From NCBI GenBank assembly GCA_964655525.1, contig CAZZNE010000005.1:1-64000 (forward strand): a DNA stretch of 64,000 nt. Reading direction: 5' to 3'. Both the position numbers and the translations under genes were made by a program. Source of the DNA: DLAJ01 sp964655525. Its GTDB lineage: Bacteria > Bacillota > Clostridia > Lachnospirales > Lachnospiraceae. The notes beneath the pieces were generated by a model, which worked only from the letters and a program-made list of their open reading frames with translations, was not told the origin of the DNA and ran no database searches. Shown piece by piece: positions 15,595 to 22,767 of the stretch (positions are counted from its first letter, which is position 1; every line of letters starts with the position of its first letter).

Positions 15595-16083
15595 ATGAAT
15601 AACACATTGAAAAGGATGCACAGAAAAACAGTATGCTGGTTGATAGTCTATGCTTTTATAGGGGGGTCTGTCTGCACATCATGCGGTTGTGATGCATCCG
15701 GAGAAAATAACAGTGAGATACTGAGCGTATGGACAGAGGGGGCATTAGAATTGGTGGCCGCAGAATGTAATGCAATAAACGATACGGAGACGGCACAGGA
15801 ATCCTATGCGGAATCGGAAACAATGAAGGAGGCATTTGCGGATGAAACAGGTGGAAATCCTGCGGAGAGCCATAGTCGTGTCCTCGAGATCACTGTTTTC
15901 GAGGACAATTATTTTTATGAAAGCCATGAAGTGTCCTATGAGGAGCTACTTTTGATTTTTGAAGAATTGAAGGAGGGGGACATAGTAATCATATATGATG
16001 AGAATGCATCATTGAATGCCTGTCAAAATCTATTAGTTATATTAGAAGAACGAGAAATTATGTATATGTATAGTGATACATAA
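15595..16083 (+). CDS. Exported lipoprotein-like protein with TolR-like C-terminal domain
   Basis: The N-terminus is a signal sequence (about 10-28) followed by Cys-rich SVCTSCGCDAS, which may be a lipobox, although the match is imperfect. An acidic disordered region follows. The C-terminal ~60 residues (YFYESHEVSYEELL, DENASLNACQNLLVIL, IMYMY) align by eye with the end of the preceding protein: VS.[ED]EL, D..AS.NA..NL...L.E..I.Y are shared. The two are therefore paralogous outer domains. A ribosome site AAGGTGG precedes the ATG. It closes the operon; no clear terminator follows. Confidence 0.55.
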   Translation: MNNTLKRMHRKTVCWLIVYAFIGGSVCTSCGCDASGENNSEILSVWTEGALELVAAECNAINDTETAQESYAESETMKEAFADETGGNPAESHSRVLEITVFEDNYFYESHEVSYEELLLIFEELKEGDIVIIYDENASLNACQNLLVILEEREIMYMYSDT

Positions 16084-16137
16084 ATGTAAAAAAGAAACTT
16101 ACATAGCGGTTCTTTATTCTCCTGTAGTATCCATATA

Positions 16138-16374
16138 TCATTTCTCCATATCATCCTTAAGATGCCGGATACGTCCTTTGATTTCTTGAATATGGGGCGG
16201 CATATCTTTTAGCGGCACATGGTTATGGAAATTATGAATGGCGGTGGTTCCGGCATCAAATGTCATCTCATAAAGCCATGTCTTAAATTTTAACACATCC
16301 GGAGCGGAATTCAAATAGCAGACGTTACGAAAAGGATATTGTATAGGATTGAAATAAGTTGTATTACGGTTTAA
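16138..16374 (-). pseudogene. Remnant 3' end of an unrecognised gene
   Basis: On the minus strand an open stretch of ~78 codons ends at 16138 and has no usable start codon or ribosome site. It encodes protein-like sequence including NPIQYPFRNVCYLNSAPD, TWLYEMTFDAGTTAIHNFHN and a charged helical end. Upstream it stops at a TAA (16377-16375). I do not recognise the family; the structure fits a gene whose 5' part was lost. Confidence 0.35.
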
Positions 16375-16696
16375 TTATTGCGCAAAGCCGCGATATTACT
16401 GGGTTCGAAGAAGGATATACTTCCGAATCTTGGGGTAAATCTGGGGGTAAAACAATCTTAGCATTGCGACCAAGTAAATAAAAAACTGGATTTCGCGAAT
16501 GAAAAATGAATAAAGACGATATTAAATAGTGTGATGCGAGACATGAGCAAAATCGTAGAAGAATTAAAAACACATGTTATTATTAGTTCTCTAAATCGTA
16601 CAAAGTTTTCCGGCCTTTGTTTTCCAAGATGTCCAGCCGTTTGTACCTTCGCCGATAAGGCGGAGGCAAAAGAAGAGGATTAAGAAAAAGACTTAT
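16375..16696. other. Non-coding stretch after the ExbB/ExbD-like operon
   Basis: No convincing gene is seen. There is one 8-bp hairpin (CCTTCGCC...GGCGGAGG, about 16640-16661) and a 46-codon ORF (16543-16683) without a ribosome site. The AT-rich, stop-rich sequence fits decayed accessory DNA. Confidence 0.4.
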
Positions 16697-16728
16697 AAAA
16701 AGAAACCTCCTGCGGGTTTCTTTTTTTT
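16697..16728 (+). terminator. Intrinsic terminator at the right edge of the accessory island
   Basis: AAAGAAACC (16699-16707) pairs with GGTTTCTTT (16715-16723), and T8 runs to 16728. Confidence 0.8.
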
Positions 16729-16812
16729 GAGGAATCCGCTATAATAGGAACAGAGCAAAACGATCCGGTTTGGATCATACGATTGTGGGATTTGCGACGC
16801 GGGAGGTGTGTG

Positions 16813-17922
16813 ATGAAAAGAGCATGTCGGAATTGGCTTAAAATCGCTGTGGCAGTATTATTCGTTTGTTTCCTGCCGGGAATGCCGGTTGATGCACAGA
16901 CAAAAGTGATGCCGGACGGCGGGGTATTTGACCCGGCCTTTTATGCGGCGGCATATCCGGATGTGGTGGCGGTGCTCGGAACGAATGAGGCGGCGCTGTA
17001 TCAGCACTATGTGACATGCGGCAGAGCGGAGGGAAGGCAGGGGTGTGCGGATTTTGACCCTGCTTTTTATGCGGCGACATATCCTGACGTTGTGGCGGCA
17101 TACGGTTATAATGAGGCGGCGCTGTATCAGCATTATATCACGCTCGGAAAGCGAGAGGGGCGGCTTGGTGTCACACCGGGGTCTGCGGCGAGCAAGCCGG
17201 AGGCTGCGGGCGTCACTGCCACATCGGTCGTAAGGCGCGACAGTATGCAGGTTTATCTGGGTTATCCGGGGGAGGCGGCTGCAGCGGTGGAAACAGCTGC
17301 CGACTGCTATGTCACAAAGATCGAGTTTTATGCGGATTATGACGTATCCGATGAAATTTGGCATGAGGCGGTCAGAATCGTTGAAGCAGAGCTTCGCGAT
17401 TACGAGCGCTGCCTGATCAGCGGAGCGCGGCTGACACGGAGATCGCGTAACCGCTGGGATTTAACGTTTGATCGACTGAGTACGAATGCGGAGGAGGAGG
17501 CGGTTGACGCTATGGTTGCCCAGCTTCTGCCGCTGTTTAATAAGGGTACGGATTATGAGAAGATCCGTGCGGTGCATGATTATCTCTGCCGCACAATCTC
17601 GTATTCGTTTGACACAGTATATAATGAGGCAGACGAGCGCTCCGGGTATGACGGATTATATCACTATACGACGGTATGCACGGGTTATGCGCTGCTGTTC
17701 CAGAAATTCATGGATGAGATGGGAATACCGTGTTATATCGGAACGGGCAGCAACCATGCATGGAATATCGTAATGCTGGACGATCAGTGGTATCATGTGG
17801 ACTGCACGAACGACAGGCAGAACGGAAAGGTCGTATATAATTATTTTCTGATCGGATCGGATAAGACGGGCTACACCGCGTGGAGCTATATTCCGCTCGC
17901 ATCGACGGGATACGCTTATTAA
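16813..17922 (+). CDS. Secreted transglutaminase-like protein with two YPDV repeats
   Basis: A signal peptide covers about residues 1-29 (hydrophobic AVAVLFVCFLPG, cleavage near VDAQ). Two tandem ~40-residue repeats follow, each FDPAFYAA.YPDVVA..G..EAALYQHY...G..EGR, a module frequent in surface proteins of Lachnospiraceae. The C-terminal half is a transglutaminase/protease-like domain with Cys289 (TVCTGYALLF), His315 (NHAWNIV) and Asp330 (HVDCTND) in the catalytic order. It probably acts on the cell surface as a peptidase or crosslinker; the substrate is unknown. The ATG at 16813 is chosen because GGAGGTG precedes it and the signal peptide begins there. Confidence 0.85.
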   Translation: MKRACRNWLKIAVAVLFVCFLPGMPVDAQTKVMPDGGVFDPAFYAAAYPDVVAVLGTNEAALYQHYVTCGRAEGRQGCADFDPAFYAATYPDVVAAYGYNEAALYQHYITLGKREGRLGVTPGSAASKPEAAGVTATSVVRRDSMQVYLGYPGEAAAAVETAADCYVTKIEFYADYDVSDEIWHEAVRIVEAELRDYERCLISGARLTRRSRNRWDLTFDRLSTNAEEEAVDAMVAQLLPLFNKGTDYEKIRAVHDYLCRTISYSFDTVYNEADERSGYDGLYHYTTVCTGYALLFQKFMDEMGIPCYIGTGSNHAWNIVMLDDQWYHVDCTNDRQNGKVVYNYFLIGSDKTGYTAWSYIPLASTGYAY

Positions 17923-17943
17923 GTAAAAAAGGAAGTGGAAGGC

Positions 17944-18603
17944 ATGGCGGAGGTAACGGCAAGAGAACAGAAGATTTTTGACATTGCAAGACTGGAATGG
18001 GATATGTTTCAGCATGTATACAATACGGGCGGACGGGCGTCGTGTCAGGACGATCCCGATACGTTTTTCCGCATGCGGATGAGCCAGTGGCTCGTCTATT
18101 CGGATGCGCTGCTTGAGAGCTATTATGACGATTGTGTCCGCGCACTGACCGAGGAGGGCAGGAATTTTTATTTTGAAAAATATACGAGAATGATGCGGAC
18201 GACGTATCCGGACGAATACGAAAAGGTGAAGCAATATCTTCCGGAGACAACGGAGGAACAGTTGGAAATGGTGGAGGAGATCGTGCAGATCCACTTAAAA
18301 TGGGATGCGTGGATGCTTGCGCACTATCCGAATATCCGCAAAAACGGGCGTGCGCTCCGCACGGAGCAGGACAGCCCGGAGGAAGGCTCCTCCATGGAGA
18401 GCTATCTGCGCGCGGAGCTTACGACTTACTCTGTTAAGACATTGAGGCTGATGCTGGAGGAGACGAAAGCGGCGGATCAAAACGGCGAAAATCTGCTTCG
18501 GGACATCATTGCAGCGGAAACGCGTTTTTACGGGTATGCCTCGCTGGATGACGCCGAGGTGAAGCATGCGGATGTGGTATCGGATGGAAGCTGCCCGATT
18601 TAG
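17944..18603 (+). CDS. DUF4125 family protein
   Basis: The 219-residue cytoplasmic protein contains the DUF4125 signature: EWDMFQHVYNTGGRASCQDD, MRMSQWLVYSDALLESYYDD, RNFYFEKYTRMMRTTYPDEY. The function of the family is unknown; it is found mostly in clostridia, often near radical or redox genes. A GTG nine bases upstream is an alternative start. It lies 21 nt after the transglutaminase gene and may be co-transcribed with it. Confidence 0.85.
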   Translation: MAEVTAREQKIFDIARLEWDMFQHVYNTGGRASCQDDPDTFFRMRMSQWLVYSDALLESYYDDCVRALTEEGRNFYFEKYTRMMRTTYPDEYEKVKQYLPETTEEQLEMVEEIVQIHLKWDAWMLAHYPNIRKNGRALRTEQDSPEEGSSMESYLRAELTTYSVKTLRLMLEETKAADQNGENLLRDIIAAETRFYGYASLDDAEVKHADVVSDGSCPI

Positions 18604-18622
18604 GCGCATTTCCCTTTTTCAG

Positions 18623-18651
18623 TGGACAGGGGAAAACGGATATGCTACAAT
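18623..18651 (+). promoter_or_regulatory. Promoter of glyA
   Basis: TGGACA at 18623-18628 and TACAAT at 18646-18651 are 17 nt apart, with an extended -10 TGC. Confidence 0.7.
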
Positions 18652-18721
18652 AAAAAACGAGTTTTTTGATAAGAAAATAAAAGAATGCTGTAAGGCAGAC
18701 TGATAAGCAGGAGGATGAGAG

Positions 18722-19960
18722 ATGTATTCACTGGATGAAGTAGTGAAAGTGGATCCCGAAATCGCGCAGGCGATCGTGGATGAGCAGAACAGACAGAACA
18801 GCCATATCGAGCTGATCGCGTCCGAGAACTGGGTGAGCAAGGCTGTGATGGCAGCGATGGGGAGTCCGCTTACGAATAAATATGCCGAGGGCTATCCGGG
18901 CAAGCGTTATTACGGCGGATGCGAGTGCGTGGACGTGGTGGAGAACCTTGCCAGAGAGCGCGCGAAGAAGCTGTTCGGCTGCGAATATGCAAACGTCCAG
19001 CCGCATTCCGGCGCGCAGGCAAATATGGCGGTATTTTTTGCATGCATGGAGCCGGGCGATACGTTCATGGGAATGAATTTGGATCACGGCGGTCATCTTT
19101 CCCACGGTTCACCGGTGAATATGTCGGGCAAATACTTCAAATGTGTGCCGTATGGCGTGAATGATGACGGCTTCATTGATTATGACAAGGTGAGAAGCAT
19201 TGCGTTGGAATGCAGACCGAAAATGATCGTGGCGGGTGCTTCCGCATATGCCAGAACGATCGACTTTAAGAAATTCCGTGAGATCGCGGACGAGGTCGGC
19301 GCAATCCTGATGGTGGATATGGCGCATATTGCGGGTCTGGTTGCCGCAGGCATCCATCCGAGCCCGTTCCCGCATGCGGACGTCGTGACAACGACAACGC
19401 ATAAGACGCTGCGTGGACCGAGAGGCGGTATGATCCTCTGCAATCAGGAGGCAGCGGATAAGTATAACTTTAATAAAGCGATTTTCCCGGGCATTCAGGG
19501 TGGACCGCTCATGCATGTGATCGCGGCAAAAGCAGTATGCTTTCAGGAAGCGCTGACACCGGAATTTAAGAAATATCAGCAGCAGATCGCGGACAATGCG
19601 CAGGCGCTCTGCAAGGGACTTATGCAGCGGGGCATCAGCATCGTATCCGGCGGTACGGATAATCATTTGATGCTCGTGGATTTAAGCCCGCTCGGACTGA
19701 CCGGTAAGGCAGTTGAGAAGCTGCTTGACGCAGCGCATATCACAGCCAATAAAAATACAATCCCGAATGATCCGCAGAAGCCGTTTGTGACAAGCGGTAT
19801 CCGTCTTGGTACGCCTGCGGTCACGTCGAGAGGAATGAATACGGATGATATGAATGAGATCGCGGAAGCGATCGCGCTGGTGATCAAGGGCGGCGAGGAA
19901 AAGGTGCCGGAGGCAAGAGCGATCGTGAAAAAGCTGACGGACAAATATCCGTTGAATTAA
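18722..19960 (+). CDS. glyA: Serine hydroxymethyltransferase
   Basis: This PLP enzyme converts serine and tetrahydrofolate to glycine and 5,10-methylenetetrahydrofolate. Visible hallmarks are ELIASENWVSKAVMAAMGS, NKYAEGYPGKRYYGGCE, MVDMAHIAGLVAAG, and the PLP-lysine site TTTTHKTLRGPRGG. Its 412 residues are typical. GCAGGAGG precedes the ATG. It has its own promoter and terminator, so it is a single-gene unit. Confidence 0.98.
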   Translation: MYSLDEVVKVDPEIAQAIVDEQNRQNSHIELIASENWVSKAVMAAMGSPLTNKYAEGYPGKRYYGGCECVDVVENLARERAKKLFGCEYANVQPHSGAQANMAVFFACMEPGDTFMGMNLDHGGHLSHGSPVNMSGKYFKCVPYGVNDDGFIDYDKVRSIALECRPKMIVAGASAYARTIDFKKFREIADEVGAILMVDMAHIAGLVAAGIHPSPFPHADVVTTTTHKTLRGPRGGMILCNQEAADKYNFNKAIFPGIQGGPLMHVIAAKAVCFQEALTPEFKKYQQQIADNAQALCKGLMQRGISIVSGGTDNHLMLVDLSPLGLTGKAVEKLLDAAHITANKNTIPNDPQKPFVTSGIRLGTPAVTSRGMNTDDMNEIAEAIALVIKGGEEKVPEARAIVKKLTDKYPLN

Positions 19961-19984
19961 AGAAAAGAGTATGGGAATGCGGTG

Positions 19985-20013
19985 GGCGGTACCCTGAGGT
20001 ACCGCCTGTTTTT
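19985..20013 (+). terminator. Intrinsic terminator of glyA
   Basis: GGCGGTACC (19985-19993) pairs perfectly with GGTACCGCC (19998-20006) around CTGA; TGTTTTT follows. Confidence 0.9.
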
Positions 20014-20081
20014 CAACGTATAGGAAATTTCACAATCCGTAAATAGCGTGTGTGACAGTAAAAACAGCGGGGGATAGCAAA

Positions 20082-21011
20082 ATGTATCATGTGATCATCA
20101 ATCCGGCGGCAAAATCCGGCAGGGGAAAACAATTATGGGCACAGCTTGAGAGTGTCTTCAAAGAGCAGGGTGCCGCTTATCAGGCACATTTTACGAAGCA
20201 GGAAAAGGATGCAGGGCGGTTTGCCGAAGAACTGACGAAATGCGGCGGCACCGTGCGGCTTTTAGTGTGCGGCGGGGATGGTACGCTCAACGAGGTGCTG
20301 CAGGGAATCCATGACCTTGACGCCGTGGAGCTTGCCTATATCCCGCAGGGCTCCGCCAATGATTTTGCCAGAGATTTTCCGGAGCAGGGAAGTCCGACGG
20401 AGCGCTTAAGGCGCATTCTGAATCGGGAGCCGTATCGGATGGATGTCGGTCTTGTCAAAATATTGGCGCAGGATGGCAGGGAATATGTGAGGCGGTTTGC
20501 CGGCAGTTCGGGGCTCGGTTATGATGCGGCGGTCTGCGAGGAGGTCGATCGTTCGGCGCTGAAGCGTTATCTGAACCGGCTGCATCTCGGAAAGATTGCC
20601 TATCTGGCCATTGCACTCAAACAACTGATGCAGCTTTCTCAGTATCCGGTTCAGATTGAGATCGATAAAGAGCAGAAGCTCGAAATGAAGCGCTGCATGT
20701 TTGGGGCGTTCATGGTGCACCGCTATGAGGGCGGCGGGTTCATGTTCTGTCCTGATGCGGATGCCTTTGACGGCGCGCTTGATCTTTGCGTGGCGGAAAA
20801 TCTGACGAGGCGGAAGATTCTGCGCATTCTGCCGAGCGCATTTTCAGGAAAGCATGTACACTACAAGCAGGAAATTCACATGCTGCGCGGGAAAGAAATT
20901 GTGGTCCGGGCAAAGGAGCCGATGTATTTCCATGTGGACGGAGAGGTGGTCTGCCGTGCGAAAGAACTGCATCTGACCTGCCTGCATCAAAAGCTAAAGC
21001 TATATTTATAA
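20082..21011 (+). CDS. Diacylglycerol kinase-family lipid kinase
   Basis: The protein begins MYHVIINPAAKSGRGK, has the ATP-binding GGDGTLNEVL motif and the GSANDFARDF motif, and ends with the second lobe (FHVDGE). These define the DagK_cat/YegS/DgkB fold, which phosphorylates diacylglycerol or related lipids at the membrane face. Its 309 residues are normal. The ATG at 20082 is chosen over a GTG/ATG-rich upstream extension because the fold starts there and GGGGGATAG precedes it. The next gene, a PAP2 phosphatase 18 nt away, suggests a phospholipid recycling pair. Confidence 0.93.
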   Translation: MYHVIINPAAKSGRGKQLWAQLESVFKEQGAAYQAHFTKQEKDAGRFAEELTKCGGTVRLLVCGGDGTLNEVLQGIHDLDAVELAYIPQGSANDFARDFPEQGSPTERLRRILNREPYRMDVGLVKILAQDGREYVRRFAGSSGLGYDAAVCEEVDRSALKRYLNRLHLGKIAYLAIALKQLMQLSQYPVQIEIDKEQKLEMKRCMFGAFMVHRYEGGGFMFCPDADAFDGALDLCVAENLTRRKILRILPSAFSGKHVHYKQEIHMLRGKEIVVRAKEPMYFHVDGEVVCRAKELHLTCLHQKLKLYL

Positions 21012-21029
21012 AGAGAGGAAGAACCGGCA

Positions 21030-21671
21030 ATGAAGGAGCTTATCAGAAAATACCGTCATGGCATACCGATGGTGATCTATCTGATCGTCTATTTGATTCT
21101 TTTTTTTATTGTGGAAAGGATGACGGAGAACAATTATCATCTCGTTCATATGAAGCTGGATGACATGATCCCGTTCTGCGAATTTTTCGTGATCCCGTAT
21201 TTTTGCTGGTTTGCTTATGTGGCAGGCTTCGTGCTGTATTTCATTTTTATTGATAAAGAAAGCTATTGGCCGATGTTCTGGTTTCTGGTTACCGGAATGA
21301 CCCTGTTTTTGATCGTGTCGTTTCTTTACCCGAACGGGCATGAGCTTCGCCCGACGGAGTTTGCGCGCGATAATGTCTTCACGCGCATGATCGCGGATCT
21401 GTATGTGACGGATACGGCGACGAACATTCTGCCGAGCATTCATGTATATAACTCCCTTGGCATTCATATTGCCGTGCGGAAAAGTAAGCGGCTGTCCAAG
21501 CATCGGGCAGTTCAGATCTTTTCTGAGATTTTATGCATTTTAATTATTATGTCAACCGTTTTCATCAAACAGCATTCTATGGTGGATGTGATCTCCGCCT
21601 TTATACTGGCGGCAGTCATGTACGTGCTGATCTATGTTTTTCATGTCGTTCCTCAAAAAAATGAGATTTAG
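21030..21671 (+). CDS. PAP2-superfamily membrane phosphatase
   Basis: This 213-residue protein has five to six hydrophobic segments. The acid-phosphatase motifs are present in order: YPNGHELRP, then PSIHVYNSLGIH (the PSGH motif with Ile for Gly), then FIKQHSMVDV (the H....D motif). It likely dephosphorylates phosphatidic acid or a polyprenyl diphosphate. GAGAGGAAG precedes the ATG. It is 18 nt after the lipid kinase gene, an apparent operon. Confidence 0.88.
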   Translation: MKELIRKYRHGIPMVIYLIVYLILFFIVERMTENNYHLVHMKLDDMIPFCEFFVIPYFCWFAYVAGFVLYFIFIDKESYWPMFWFLVTGMTLFLIVSFLYPNGHELRPTEFARDNVFTRMIADLYVTDTATNILPSIHVYNSLGIHIAVRKSKRLSKHRAVQIFSEILCILIIMSTVFIKQHSMVDVISAFILAAVMYVLIYVFHVVPQKNEI

Positions 21672-21734
21672 AAAAAAAGGAAATAGGCGATCTGTGCAGA
21701 ATATGTATGAATAGAGAGTGTGCGGAGGATAACC

Positions 21735-22739
21735 TTGACGATCAGAGAAAGTTTGGAAGCAAATGAAAAAGAAATATTGAGTCCGTATGCTGCGCTGAGC
21801 GTGAATTCGCGCGGCAGGCAGAAAGAGGAGGAGCAGTGCGATATCCGCCCCGTTTTTCAGCGGGATAGAGACCGGATTCTGCATTGTAAGTCTTTTCGCC
21901 GGCTAAAAGATAAAACGCAGGTGTTCCTCACGCCCGACGGCGACCATTACCGGACGAGGATGACGCATACGCTCGAAGTGTCGCAGAATGCGCGTACGAT
22001 TGCAAAGGCGCTTCACTTAAATGAGGATCTGGCGGAGGCGATCGCTCTTGGGCATGATCTGGGGCATACGCCGTTCGGACATGCCGGTGAACGCGCGTTA
22101 AACAGCATTTGCCCGCTTGGTTTTAAGCACAATGAACAGAGTCTTCGTACGGTGGACTGTCTGGAAAAAGACGGTCAGGGTATGAATCTGACCTATGAAG
22201 TGCGCGATGGCATCTTAAACCACCAGACCGACGGAAATCCGCAGACCTTAGAGGGTAAGATTGTCAGGCTTTCCGATAAGATCGCGTATATCCATCATGA
22301 TATGGATGACGCCATACGCGGACAGATTCTCACGGAGGAGGACGTGCCTGCGCAGATTCAGGAAGTGCTTGGGCGCACCTGTGGCGAGCGGCTGGATTGC
22401 TTTATCCATGATTTGGTGACGAACAGCATGGGAAAAAACGATATTTGTATGTCGCCTGAGGTGGAGGACGCCATGAGGAAGCTCCGCCAGTTCATGTTCG
22501 TGCATGTTTATCAGAATCCGAGGGCAAAGGGCGAGGAAGGAAAAGCCGAGGGCATCATTGAGACGCTCTATACCTATTATTTGAATCATATCGAGCTGCT
22601 GCCGAAATTTTTGCAGAAGCGCTTGGACGAGGGCGAATATCGGGAGCGGATCGTGTGCGACCATATCAGCTCAATGACGGATCGTTTTGTGCTGGAGCAG
22701 TACGAGAATTTGTTTATTCCGAAATCATGGCATTATTGA
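21735..22739 (+). CDS. dgt: Deoxyguanosinetriphosphate triphosphohydrolase-like protein (HD domain)
   Basis: dGTPases hydrolyse dGTP to deoxyguanosine and triphosphate. The HD metal site is visible: R.THTLEVSQ, then ALGHDLGHTPFGHAGE, then LSDKIAYIHHDMDD. About 334 residues is the usual length of the short Dgt type. The start is probably TTG at 21735: GGAGG (21724-21728) lies 6 nt upstream, whereas the in-frame GTG at 21720 precedes that site. It opens the dgt-dnaG-rpoD block, an order often seen in clostridia. Confidence 0.93.
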   Translation: MTIRESLEANEKEILSPYAALSVNSRGRQKEEEQCDIRPVFQRDRDRILHCKSFRRLKDKTQVFLTPDGDHYRTRMTHTLEVSQNARTIAKALHLNEDLAEAIALGHDLGHTPFGHAGERALNSICPLGFKHNEQSLRTVDCLEKDGQGMNLTYEVRDGILNHQTDGNPQTLEGKIVRLSDKIAYIHHDMDDAIRGQILTEEDVPAQIQEVLGRTCGERLDCFIHDLVTNSMGKNDICMSPEVEDAMRKLRQFMFVHVYQNPRAKGEEGKAEGIIETLYTYYLNHIELLPKFLQKRLDEGEYRERIVCDHISSMTDRFVLEQYENLFIPKSWHY

Positions 22740-22767
22740 GCATACATAGCAGAAAGGAAGGCGGCTC

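Noticed and set aside
14033..16083. A Zorya defence system (ZorA/ZorB)
   Set aside because: The channel protein lacks the long cytoplasmic tail of ZorA, no OmpA-like peptidoglycan-binding motif is visible in the second protein, and no ZorC/D/E-like genes follow.
16543..16683. 46-codon plus-strand ORF with two Cys near the middle
   Set aside because: No ribosome site, no family match, and it lies in decayed-looking sequence.
20082..20091. Longer start for the lipid kinase at 20052
   Set aside because: The extra residues are unlike the family and the ribosome site favours the ATG at 20082.
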